Positions 42,641 through 51,339 of a stretch of DNA of 64,000 bases are shown here, one piece after another. The first letter of the stretch is position 1; every line of letters starts with the position of its first letter. The notes under the pieces were generated by a model. That model did not search any database. It saw only the letters and a program-made list of their open reading frames with translations, and was not told the origin of the DNA. This DNA is from Rhabdophis nuchalis (Eukaryota > Chordata > Lepidosauria > Squamata > Natricidae), in assembly GCA_039707465.1 (NCBI GenBank), contig CM077648.1:27221119-27285118 (forward strand). The letters are read 5' to 3'. A program made the translations under genes and the position numbers.

Positions 42641-45126
42641 TTGGCTTTTTTGCAAATGAGCTGTATTTGAAATGGCAGTTTTTCTGTAAGTGGAGGTGGG
42701 AGGGGTTGGAATGTTGGCTCTGCTACTTTAGACCGATTGGTTGGCTGATTTGCCACATCCTGATTGGTAGATGGAGTTTGTTGAGAGTGATTGATGATGG
42801 TGTCAGTGTTTGTGGCTGGGACTTGTTTAGTGGCTGGGACTTGTTTAGTGCCCAGGATTTGTTTAGTGGCCGGGACTTGTTTAGTGGCCGGGACTTGTTT
42901 AGTGGCTGGGACTTGTTTAGTGGCTGGGACTCGTTTAGTGGCCAGAGCTGGTTTCCAGATGTCTGGCAGGCGGGAGGCATCATCGCGTCTGTTCATGTTG
43001 TGGGGATGTTTTTCTATTTCAATAGCTTCCATAATCATTCTCCTGTTGGAGTGTTCAGTCCTGGAAAGTAATTTGGTTTTTTCAAAGTCAATTTCATGAC
43101 CTGTTGCTTGGAAGTGCTGGAAGAGGGAGGAAGTATTTACTTGTCTTTTAACAGAATTCCTATGCTCTGAGATACGTGCACTAATTCTCCTATTAGTTTG
43201 TCCAATGTATGTGGACGAGCAGACTTTGCATGGTATTTCATAGACTCCTTGGTTTTCTAGCTGGATTTTGTCTTTGGGGTTCCTTAAGATGTTGGCTATT
43301 TTTTGGTTAGTGTCGAAGGATGTCTTGATATTGTGTTTGTGGAGAATTTTGCTGATTTTATCAGTGGTGCCTTTAATATAGGGGAGGAGAGCGATGTCAT
43401 TGTCTTGTTCTGTGTTTTGGATGTTGGGGGATGTCTGCTTTTGGATTAGTTTGGTAATTGTGTTTCTTTGGAATCCATTGGAGATTAATACCTTTGTGAG
43501 GGTGTGTAATTCATTTTTCAGGTGGTCTTTGTCAGCTAGGCGTTTGGTTCTGGAGATGAGGGTCTTGGCTATGGAGTTGATCTGTGCAGGGTGGTGATGG
43601 AATTGTGCGTTTAGGTAGCGGTTTGTGTGTGTTTTTTTCTGGTAGATGGTGTGTCCTAGGGAGCCATTGGGTTTTTTGTAAATTAGGACATCCAGAAAGG
43701 GAAGTTGGTTGTTATCTTCTATTTCCATAGTGAATTGTATTTTGGGGTGTAGGCTGTTGAGATGTGTGAGGAAGTTGTCTAGTTTTTCTTTTCCGTGTGG
43801 CCAAATTACAAAAGTGTCATCTACATATCTAAGCCAGAGTTTGGGTTTGTGTTCTGATTTATCTAGGGCATTAGTTTCAAAGTGTTCCATGTAAAGGTTT
43901 GCGATGACTGGTGAGAGTGGTGATCCCATAGGTGCTCCTTCTATTTGTTTGTACCTTTGTCCATTGTGAATGAAGTATGTGTTAGTTAGACAGTGGTTGG
44001 TTAGATCCAGGATGTATTTGGGGGGGTTGTATTTGTTCTGGATAGCTATCAAGGCTTCTTTTATAGGCACTTGGGTGAAGAGGGATACGACATCAAAACT
44101 CATGAGTAGATCGCTGGGCTGTAGATTTTGTTTCTGGATCGTCTCTATGAACTGGAATGAGTTTTGTACATGTGATTTGATAGATTCTGCATAGGGTTGT
44201 AATTTTTTTGCGAGGAACTTGGCAAGATTTTGTAGAGGTGAGCCTATGGAGCTGACTATGGGCCTGAGTGGTGTTCCTTCTTTGTGTATCTTGGCGAGGC
44301 CATAGAGCTTGGGGCATCTGGATGATTTTTCTCTGGGGATGATTTTTTGCTGGATTTCTTTGCTGATGGGAGAGGCTTTTATTTTGAATTTGGTGGTTTT
44401 TTCCAGGTAGGTGGTAGGATCTGTGTTTAGAAGTTTGTAAGCAGGATCTTGGAGTAGGTTGGATAGCTTAGCCTGGTAGTCAGATGTGTTCATTACCACA
44501 GTGGCATTGCCTTTGTCTGCTGGGAGAATAATTATGTTGTTGTCTTTCTTCAAGTTGATGAGTGCTTTTATTTCTTCTTTCTCTAAATTGCTTTTGGGTG
44601 GATTATTGGAGCATAGGATATTGGTAATTTCAAGTCTGATTTTGTTGGCTTCATCTGGATTGATTTTGGTGAGGGAAGCTTCAACTCCACATATTATGTT
44701 TTCTATGGGGATGTGTTTGGGGGCAACTGCGAAGTTAAATCCTTTGGAAAGGACCTTGGTTTCTGCTATGGTGAGGGTCCTGTTTGATATATTATGTACT
44801 GTTTGTTTAGTGAATTGTTTAGGAGGGGGGTTAGGTTTCTGGTATTTTTCAAGTTTGCGGATTTTGTTGGTGTGTGTTTCTGTTTTGTGAGAGGTTTCTG
44901 TTTCGGCCATCCAGAAGGCTAGTTGTTTTAGTTTGTCCCAGAGTACTGGGTGTATTTTGTTGCTAAGTTTGAGGTTAAGAGTGAATAGATCTTTATTGGT
45001 TTGGTCTAATAGGAATCTTTTCCTGTGGAGTTCATTTCTGATTAAGGCTAATTCAGTTCTTTTCAGGATCCTTTCGGTGGCTGAGGTTTTTGAGTGGAAT
45101 TTTAGTTGGAAGCATGTGGGAATCAA
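42628..45126 (-). CDS. Penelope-like reverse transcriptase / GIY-YIG endonuclease, intact
   Basis: 832 codons without a stop. Residues about 270-480 are a Penelope-type reverse transcriptase: 'KLYGLAKIHK' (273-282), 'LRPIVSSIGSP' (287-297), 'FDVVSLF' (344-350, first catalytic Asp), 'GAPMGSPLSP' (397-406), 'YVDD' (434-437, catalytic Asp pair) and 'LPFLDV' (475-480). Residues about 625-705 form a GIY-YIG nuclease: 'GVYEIPCKVC' (627-636), 'YIGQT' (640-644), Arg near 650 and Glu 654. Residues 729-772 are tandem ATKQVP hexapeptides, then a low-complexity tail rich in Gln, Asn and Pro, ending KAKAKA. The known role of such proteins is to copy the element's RNA and cut target DNA. The first ATG is used by default, and sequence up to 45240 also lacks an obvious alternative start. 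All catalytic motifs look intact, suggesting recent activity. No intron was seen. Confidence 0.93.
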   Translation of the reverse strand: MIPTCFQLKFHSKTSATERILKRTELALIRNELHRKRFLLDQTNKDLFTLNLKLSNKIHPVLWDKLKQLAFWMAETETSHKTETHTNKIRKLEKYQKPNPPPKQFTKQTVHNISNRTLTIAETKVLSKGFNFAVAPKHIPIENIICGVEASLTKINPDEANKIRLEITNILCSNNPPKSNLEKEEIKALINLKKDNNIIILPADKGNATVVMNTSDYQAKLSNLLQDPAYKLLNTDPTTYLEKTTKFKIKASPISKEIQQKIIPREKSSRCPKLYGLAKIHKEGTPLRPIVSSIGSPLQNLAKFLAKKLQPYAESIKSHVQNSFQFIETIQKQNLQPSDLLMSFDVVSLFTQVPIKEALIAIQNKYNPPKYILDLTNHCLTNTYFIHNGQRYKQIEGAPMGSPLSPVIANLYMEHFETNALDKSEHKPKLWLRYVDDTFVIWPHGKEKLDNFLTHLNSLHPKIQFTMEIEDNNQLPFLDVLIYKKPNGSLGHTIYQKKTHTNRYLNAQFHHHPAQINSIAKTLISRTKRLADKDHLKNELHTLTKVLISNGFQRNTITKLIQKQTSPNIQNTEQDNDIALLPYIKGTTDKISKILHKHNIKTSFDTNQKIANILRNPKDKIQLENQGVYEIPCKVCSSTYIGQTNRRISARISEHRNSVKRQVNTSSLFQHFQATGHEIDFEKTKLLSRTEHSNRRMIMEAIEIEKHPHNMNRRDDASRLPDIWKPALATKRVPATKQVPATKQVPATKQVPATKQILGTKQVPATKQVPATNTDTIINHSQQTPSTNQDVANQPTNRSKVAEPTFQPLPPPLTEKLPFQIQLICKKAKAKA
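42812..42950 (-). repeat. 18-bp in-frame minisatellite in the Penelope-like ORF
   Basis: Seven full units plus a partial one of 'tggctgggacttgtttag' on the plus strand, encoding ATKQVP/ATKRVP (one ATKQIL-GTKQVP variant) on the minus strand. Unit length is a multiple of three, so copy number can vary without breaking the frame. Confidence 0.95.
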
Positions 45127-45311
45127 GTTTTTATCTCGGCAGTTGCGTAGGAATGTGAGATCACATAAGATGGTGGCTCTTCGGACTTCGAGTTTTTCGT
45201 ACGTCCTGGTTAGCCAGAAGGTTTCATCCCCATAGAGGTAGGATATTTGTTTTCGTAGATTTTCACGGGTATAGGTATGTAGATTTTGGTTTATTCGGGT
45301 CTTTTCCCGAA

Positions 45312-45344
45312 TAAATATATATATTTATATATATATATATATAT
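45312..45344. repeat. (TA)n microsatellite
   Basis: A TA run with one TTTA interruption, at the 5' edge of the Penelope-like element. Confidence 0.93.
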
Positions 45345-45740
45345 CTCAGCACAAATGCAACACACCCGCACACACAATGAGCCAGTAAAAGTAATGTATT
45401 TTCCACAAAAGGGATTATGATTATGATCCTAGAGTAACAAAATGTCAGCTATCATAAAGAAATATTCTCTGCATCAAGTATTATGACATTTTTTCCCTTT
45501 GTGAAGCTCTGGTTTGCTTTTCATTTAATTCCATTTTGTGGAAAAGCAAAATGGTGACACCTATGCAGTTGTGAGATGCAAACCGTTTAACAACTGGTTT
45601 GGTGAGGGTGCACTTCATGCATGTGAAGCATTAAAAACATGACCTTTTAAAGCTTCCAGACTTACCTTCCATGTCAGTGCCTGGGAGTAAAACAGCTGAT
45701 GCGTGGCAATCCGCTGTGCCACATGAATCAGCTGAGCTAA

Positions 45741-46085
45741 TCATACTCTGCAGACTTCACAAAAACGGCCCTTTTTTTGCAAAAACAGGCCTGAATTTTT
45801 TTCAAAAAAGGGCATGAATAGCCTTTAGGAGGATTGTAGAGTGCTCCTGGGGGTGGGGGGGGGGCAAAAATGAGCATCAAACAGCCCGTTTTTCGCTCAT
45901 TTCTGCCCTCTCCAGTCTCCAGGAGCACTCTGAAAGCCTCCTAAAGGCTATACATGGCCATTTTGGTGAAGGGGGGGGGTCTTCAGGAGGCAAAAAATGC
46001 TGTATTCAGTGTATAAGACGCACCCAGACTTTCAGCCTCTTTTTTTGAGGGAAAAATGTGCGTCTTATACTCCGAAAAATATGGT
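45741..46085. mobile_element. MITE, left-truncated ('ataagacgcacc' family)
   Basis: Matches the complete copy at 56233-57054 from 'actctgcagac' to the right end 'gtcttatactccgaaaaata' + TGGTA. The interior contains the inverted pair 'cctttaggagg..tgtagagtgctcctgg' and 'ccaggagcactctgaaagcctcctaaagg'. The left TIR is absent. The minus-strand frame is incidental. Confidence 0.82.
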
Positions 46086-46269
46086 ATAAACAAATGCAAA
46101 GCAGCTGCAAGACAGTCCCTTAGAACAGGTTCATCTTGTGCATTAACTGCACCCATTCTTCAACCTGGAGACCTTTTGGATGGGTACGATGGGCACTTCA
46201 CAATTTGTCTATCCCAATGCTTTATACATTTGGCTGCTCTTGCCATCTATCTGGAAGCAATAAACAGTT

Positions 46270-46660
46270 CAAAATGCAGCAAGCAGTAACAAGCATTTTA
46301 ATGACTATGTCTCACCATTGCTATGTGAGTTGGCTTCCAGGTGCAATTAAAAATGCTGATTGTTATCTATAAACTCCCTCATAGCATGGGGTCTTGTTAC
46401 TTTTGGGACCATGTTTCTCCAATTGTTTCTACCCACTTGGTACATTCAGGCGGAATGGGTAGATGCTAGGGATCCTCCTTTAAATGTTGTCATCTTAAGG
46501 GCCCAAGGAAAAGCTGTTGTTTATTCCTTTGGACCAGCTTTTGTCAGAGATAGAGACAGAACACAATCATTCAGAAAGCCCATCCAAATGGTCTGGCTCC
46601 ATTCCCAGGTTGAGGTTAATGTGCCTGTAGTGTCCCTATCATGTTTTATCGTTATGAATA
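46270..46660 (+). mobile_element. Possible old L2-type LINE coding remnant
   Basis: The translation near 46300-46370 includes 'HHCYVSWLPGAIKNADCYL', resembling the HxLPVxxRIxFKI segment of L2-like ORF2. Later frames are broken and weakly similar. This is a tentative assignment. Confidence 0.35.
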
Positions 46661-46754
46661 TCTGATTTATGTTTTTAACTGCTTATTAGATTTTGTGATC
46701 TGTGTAGTCTACTGCAGTGGGCATCCACAAAAAAAATTATTATTTTATTATTAT

Positions 46755-47060
46755 TGATCATTGCACAGTCAGCCAGATGTTCAGACTGGTTTTGACATTT
46801 TTGTCTACTTATCGAGTCCTTACCAAGGACTTGGGATAGGCAGATCTGGGTGTTTAATGGTGTTACAGATATCGTTGCAGGATGGAAGCTGTTCCAAGGA
46901 AAGTCGCCTTCTGCAATTGACTGATGGCAAATTTGTCAATGCCACTGGTGTTCAAGTGGTGCTCCAGTTGTTTTAGGATTGCACCCAAGGCACCTAGTAC
47001 TATTGGTACTACTTCCCTTTGCCACAGTCCTTCTATTTGTAGGTCTTTGTAGTTTATTAT
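46755..47060 (-). pseudogene. Endonuclease-LINE C-terminal remnant (same family as 34085-34950)
   Basis: In reverse the sequence reads 'VVPIVLGALGAILKQLEHHL', 'NTSGIDKFAISQLQKA' and 'FLGTASILQRYL'. This is the terminal segment found at 34740-34860 ('LEHHLNTIGI'). Frameshifts and stops are present. Recognised as the C-terminus of a LINE with a restriction-like endonuclease. Confidence 0.65.
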
Positions 47061-47612
47061 TCAAATTGGAAACTGCAAGCAATTTAATATACAGTTGTTA
47101 TGAGCCTAAAAATAGAAATAGTTGTCAAAATATAATTGTGATTCTGTAAGATAGTTTGTATTTATTTCTGGCTAAAACTCAAGATATAAATTGGTTCTTG
47201 GATACATAGACAAATGTGATAATCTATTTATGCCCCTACCTATGGTGTTCTTTTCTACCTAAAATGGGAAATGCATGTACTTGAAGATTTAATGATTCCT
47301 AGGAAAATCTTCAAAGCTTTATGATCTGGGCAAATGGGGATCAATCTGGGCAAAAGATCAATGGGGATGCAAAATTCCAGCATTTAACGAAGATGCAGTT
47401 CCTATCATAGGGATTTATAGTTGATGAATGAAGGATCAATATGGAAATGTTAAAACTTACTAAACAAAAGATGTAATTAATATTTTGGGTACCTCTTACA
47501 GACGTATAATATTTGATAATCATATACATTAAGGCCAATTACATAAAAAACTAATAAGAGAGATTTTTATATCACAACAAACTATATCTTACCAAGATGT
47601 TAGGCTGCTTGT
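47060..47612. other. AT-rich unique DNA, nothing recognised
   Basis: No gene or clear repeat. Confidence 0.5.
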
Positions 47613-47870
47613 ACAGGTAGTCTTCGACTTATGACCACAATTGAGCCCAACATTTCTCTTGTTAGGTAAGACATTTGTTAAGTGAGTTTTGTCTTTCATG
47701 CCACAATTGTTAAGTGAATCACTGCAGTTGATAAATTAGTAACCCAGTTGTTAAGTAAATCTATATTTCCCATTGATTTTGCTTGTCAGAAAGTCACCAA
47801 AAATAATTACATGACCTTGGGACACTGCAACTGTCATAAATATGACCCAGATGCCAAACATCTGAATTTT

Positions 47871-48325
47871 TTTTTTGTATATATAAAGTTTTTTATTTTT
47901 TCATTTTCATAAATTTCCTGGAGTTTGTAGATGTTCCACTGCTGGAGCTTTTCAAGAAATGATTGCACAACAGTTTCCCCGGGATAATATAAGGATTCCT
48001 GCCTTGAGTACAATGTTGGATTCGAAGACCTCCAAAGTCCCTTCCAGCCCTAGGATTCTATGACCTTCTGGATATCTATGGACATTGTCAATCATCATGG
48101 TTGTCCCAAAGGGGCTTGGACTTTCGGGTTTTTCTTTGGCTTTTCTATGAAGACGTTTTGCTTCTCATCCCACAAATTTCTTCCAGCTCAGAGCTCAATA
48201 CAATACAATAGAATACAATACAATAGCAGAGTTGGAAGGGACCTTGGAGGTCTTCTGGTCCAACCCCCTGCTAGGCAGGAAACCCGATACCGGTTCAGAC
48301 AAATGGCTATCCAACATTTTCTTTT
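47871..48325 (-). mobile_element. Probable 3'-transduced segment containing CR1 3' ends
   Basis: Between the first A-rich end of the L1 (about 48322-48340) and the final poly(A) there are a CR1 3' end (48195-48320: 'gagttggaagggaccttgga', pentamer tail), the hammerhead-like repeat (48085-48190) and a second CR1 end (48000-48065: 'ggattctatgacc'). The single duplication encloses all of it, so read-through transcription past the first poly(A) signal is the simplest explanation. Confidence 0.72.
47892..47897 (-). terminator. Second polyadenylation signal, AATAAA
   Basis: On the minus strand AATAAA is followed about 15-20 bases later by the A run that abuts the target duplication. This is presumably the signal used for the transcript that inserted. 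Confidence 0.7.
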
Positions 48326-48347
48326 TTCTTTTTTATATTGAAAAAGT

Positions 48348-48353
48348 TTTATT
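48348..48353 (-). terminator. L1 polyadenylation signal, AATAAA
   Basis: On the minus strand 'ctcaataaaacttttt' precedes the A-rich stretch at 48322-48340. It is the expected end of the L1-type element itself. The same 'aactcaataaaa' motif ends the L1 fragment at 57708-58508. Confidence 0.75.
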
Positions 48354-48579
48354 GAGTTTTACAAATTTTTTAAGTAGGGTAGGGTAAGGTGAATTGAGAA
48401 AATATTTTGAGAACTTTCACGTCGAGATCGTTGGCCCCCTCCGGGGCTTCTTAACAAAACATAGATAATACATATTTCAATGGTACTACAAGGTGAAGAG
48501 AAGTGCATACATCATTGTAAATTCTAAATTCTATGCTAGCAATCGTGTACAAACATCCAAACAAAAGTTATTAAAAAAG

Positions 48580-49434
48580 TCATTTTTTAGATCTAAGTCT
48601 CTTGGCAATTGTGTCTTCTTGTTCTCCTCCCTGACCCCCAGTGGGCGGGGCCGCGGCCCCCTCCGCTCCTCCAGTTTCATCCCCCAGGATAGAGGAATAT
48701 TTTTTAAGAAAGGCTTCTGCCTCAGCAACTGTTTTAATCCTTACTCTTCCTCCTTCCCAGAACACCAACATCCCTTCTGGCATCACCCACTTGAACCAAA
48801 TCCCCTGGTTAAACAATTTTTTAGATAAGAAGGAATATTTCCTCCTCACCTCTCTAATCTTTTTCGGGATCTGCTTCAAGATAGTGACTTCCTTTTGTTG
48901 GTATGTTAACGGACCCTCTCTCTGCGCCCTCAATATTCCCTCCCTGGTAGACCTTCTAACAAATTTAATATGTATCTCTCTGGGTAGTTCATTTATCCTG
49001 GCATATGCTGAATTTATTCTATAAGCCAGGTCAATGTCCCCCCTGATCTCTTCCTTAGGTTTGTGTAAGTAGTCTGCTAAAATTGTGCTCATAAGATCAG
49101 GAAGGCATTCACCAGATTCTTCCGGAATGTTCTGAAATCTTAAAAAATATGACATCCTTTCAAAATCCATCCTAGACATATGACCAGTTAAATCTCCAAT
49201 TTCAGTATTAACATTTTTAAGTTCTCCCTTTGCCCCAGCCAGCCCCACTTCCAACTCTTCAGTCTTCTGTGTATTCTGCATCAATTTCTTCTGTGTCTCC
49301 AAAAGCTCTAATTTAGAACTGCAGTGGTCTTTTCTAAGCTCTTTAATTTCCAGTACCAAAGAGTGTAACACTTCCTCCATAGCTGTCATCCTTGCTTCAA
49401 TGTCTGGTTGTTCTGGTTGCTTTTTAGAAGCCAT
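48580..49434 (-). CDS. L1-type ORF1 protein (RNA-binding chaperone), intact
   Basis: 284 codons, open throughout. Residues about 14-92 are heptad-rich and should form the trimerising coiled coil ('MEEVLHSLVLEIKELRKD', 'LELLETQKKLMQ'). Residues about 96-175 resemble the L1 ORF1p RNA-recognition domain ('YFLRFQNIPEESGE', 'DLAYRINS', 'REIHIKFVRRSTREGIL'). Residues 176-247 match the C-terminal domain ('LTYQQKEVTILKQIP', 'GIWFKWVMPEGMLVFWEGG'). The tail is Gly/Ala-rich, then basic (KRLRSKK). In the known family ORF1p coats L1 RNA and ferries it to the reverse transcriptase. The start ATG lies in good context (gccATGg) at the end of the 5' UTR. Length is typical for a vertebrate L1 ORF1. No ORF2 follows, so mobilisation must have been in trans. 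Fully intact, hence young or kept active. Confidence 0.92.
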   Translation of the reverse strand: MASKKQPEQPDIEARMTAMEEVLHSLVLEIKELRKDHCSSKLELLETQKKLMQNTQKTEELEVGLAGAKGELKNVNTEIGDLTGHMSRMDFERMSYFLRFQNIPEESGECLPDLMSTILADYLHKPKEEIRGDIDLAYRINSAYARINELPREIHIKFVRRSTREGILRAQREGPLTYQQKEVTILKQIPKKIREVRRKYSFLSKKLFNQGIWFKWVMPEGMLVFWEGGRVRIKTVAEAEAFLKKYSSILGDETGGAEGAAAPPTGGQGGEQEDTIAKRLRSKK

Positions 49435-50415
49435 GGTGAGCTGTTTAAGTCAGTGCCACTAAGATGGCGTTTTTTGGGTGCGGCCGCTGGAGCAAGTCCA
49501 GAGAAAAAGTTCAAGTCAGAGTTGTAGAAAGTTGTAAAATCCAGAGAGAAAAGCAATTTTCACAGTCAATTATGAAGACAAAGAAGGCACTCCAGGGAAG
49601 GAATCAATTAATCATTTATCAAAAATCCTCCATTGGTAGAGAGAGACCGTCCAGGTCACAAAGGAATGTTGGAAATTTTCCATAAAGAATAGTCATTTAA
49701 GAACAAAGGGAGGCCATCTTCCCCCGCCCAATCTGGAAGCCAGCAGGAGAAAGCAACAGAGAAAATTGTTCCAATAAAGCCGGACTTAGATACATTGTAG
49801 CTAGAAACAAACCGCAAGGGACTTTCACTTCTTCAACAAAGTCCGGATGAGAAATATCCGCTTCCTCGCACTTGAGGAGCCATTTCCAAATGCCGCAGCT
49901 GTAAATCCGAGGGGGGGTTTAACAAACACCCCCCTCCATCGTTTCTTTTAGTCAAAGCTGCCAGCAAAAAAGTCAGAGTCACTTATACTCCACCTCGCCG
50001 CCAAAGCCCCGGCAAAGCCATCCGGCTCGAACGCTCCCGCTCTCTCCAAATCAGCTATTTGTTACCGTCCTCCGTTGGCGAAGGGAACCAAGCCCCCCGC
50101 AGCATGTCTTCTTCCTCCTAGACCGAAGACAAGGACCTGCTCCCAGCCGCCGCCAGGCTAGGAAAGGTCCAGGCAAGCCGACCTTACGGGGGGGGGGTCC
50201 CTAAAAAGGCAAAAAGAACAAAACGGCGGACGGGTCCCAGGACTCGTCCGTCCCCGCCAGAAGCCAGAACAGAAAGTCCCAAACATCTGAATTTTGATCA
50301 CACGATTGTGGGAATGGTATAAAGTTCATAACTGTGAAAAATGTTCATTTTTTCAGTGCTGTTGTAACTTTGAATGGTTACAAAATGAACTGTTGTAAGT
50401 TGAGGACTACCTGTA

Positions 50416-50860
50416 TTGCTCTGAAATTTGACATTGTGTATTAGAAAATGTGTAAAGAGTTCACTGACAGTTTGTTTTCCTAGAAACAGTGATAATGGTT
50501 TAGCCAGATATGATTAAGGAAAATATTGTCATGTATAAGAAAATGAAAACTTGTTATGTGTGTATGAGACGATTAATAAAATATTTTAAAAATGCCCTAT
50601 TTTATATACAATGGCCAAAACACAGGAATTTAGCTTCATGGAAAAAGAAATCAACATTCCAGCACAAAAAAAAGCAAAATGGCAGAATATGTAGGATTAT
50701 ATATAATGGGCATTCCATATGAAATGTTCCAATTTGGAACTCCTTGATTAACATAGAAAAATAAACTACATGAACCCCTTACTGAAAGACTATTATGTCA
50801 ATTTGATGTTTAGAAGAATTGTCAGCAGCCCTACCTTCCCCCTAAAAGGATGAGGTTGAA
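50416..50860. other. AT-rich unique DNA, nothing recognised
   Basis: No gene or clear repeat. Confidence 0.5.
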
Positions 50861-50861
50861 C

Positions 50862-51335
50862 TTAAATCTGTCTCAGAGTCAGAGTCAGAGTCAGGGATCG
50901 TATCCTGCCCCTTCGGCCGATTCGCTCATACAGAGAGGGACTTCTCCGGGTGCCGTCCACTAGGCTGTGCCAGCAGGCGACGCCCAGGGGAAGGGCCTTC
51001 TCTGTGGCGGGCCCGACCCTCTGGAATGACCTTCCCCCTGACATTAGAACGACCACGGACCTCCGCTCCTTCCGCCAGAAACTCAAAACCCACTTGTTTC
51101 ATCTAGCCGGCCTGGCCTAATTCCAGCTTTCCCACCTCAGTTTGTATTTTTAAATTTTGTGATTTGGTTTTAAGGTTAAGTGTTTAATTTTTATAAATTT
51201 GTACAGGGGTTTATTTAATTCGATTTTAGTTATATGTATTATTGATTGTATGGTTTTAATTTGTACCTGTACACCGCCCCGAGTCCCTCCGGGGAGAGGG
51301 GGCAGTCTAGAAGTCCAATAAATAATAATAATAGA
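50862..51335 (+). mobile_element. L2-like LINE 3' end, well preserved
   Basis: From 50895 the plus strand encodes the ORF2 C-terminus: 'QQATPRGRAFSVAGPTLWND' then 'LPPDIRTTTDLRSFRQKLKT' and 'HLFHLAGLA' and a stop near 51118. It continues with a 3' UTR ('caccgccccgagtccctccg') and a short (AAT)n tail at 51318-51333. The pattern FSVxxPxLWNxLP...F...LKTxLF is typical of L2-clade LINEs. A short GAGTCA triplet duplication ('cagagtcagagtcagagtca') marks the truncated 5' edge. Confidence 0.85.
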
Positions 51336-51339
51336 GTGA

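Larger units (their letters stand above)
42543..45310 (-). mobile_element. Penelope-like retroelement, apparently full-length coding part
   Basis: One uninterrupted frame for reverse transcriptase plus GIY-YIG endonuclease lies between two copies of a terminal sequence, 'ggttttggtttattcgggtc' (42547) and 'gattttggtttattcgggtc' (45284), consistent with partial pLTR-type repeats. AT and AC microsatellites abut both sides (42519-42542 and 45312-45344). Exact ends and target duplication could not be set. Confidence 0.88.
47871..50280 (-). mobile_element. ORF1-only L1-type retrotransposon with 3' extension
   Basis: A duplication of up to 17 bp, ccaaacatctgaatttt (47854-47870 and 50279-50295), brackets the insert, and a poly(A) tail (T run at 47867-47876) lies at its 3' end. 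In transcript order: a G+C-rich 5' UTR of about 850 bp (50280-49435), ORF1 (49434-48580), a 3' UTR with AATAAA (48348-48353) and A-rich DNA at 48322-48340, then about 450 bp of CR1-containing flank and a second AATAAA (47892-47897). There is no ORF2 or reverse transcriptase. An ORF1-only layout is known in mammals as HAL1. Confidence 0.88.
47614..50413 (+). mobile_element. Mariner-type MITE interrupted by an L1-type insertion
   Basis: Left end 'caggtagtcttcgacttatg' (47614) and right end 'ttgaggactacctg' (50413) are imperfect inverted repeats flanked by TA (47612-47613 and 50414-50415). The MITE sequence is continuous across 47870/50281 when the 2.4-kb insert and one duplication copy are removed. 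The MITE itself is about 390 bp. Confidence 0.88.

Noticed and set aside
42607..43099. Plus-strand frames of 154 and 102 codons with GTCLVAGTCLVA-type repeats
   Set aside because: They are antisense shadows of the 18-bp minisatellite in the Penelope-like ORF, which has clear catalytic motifs on the minus strand.
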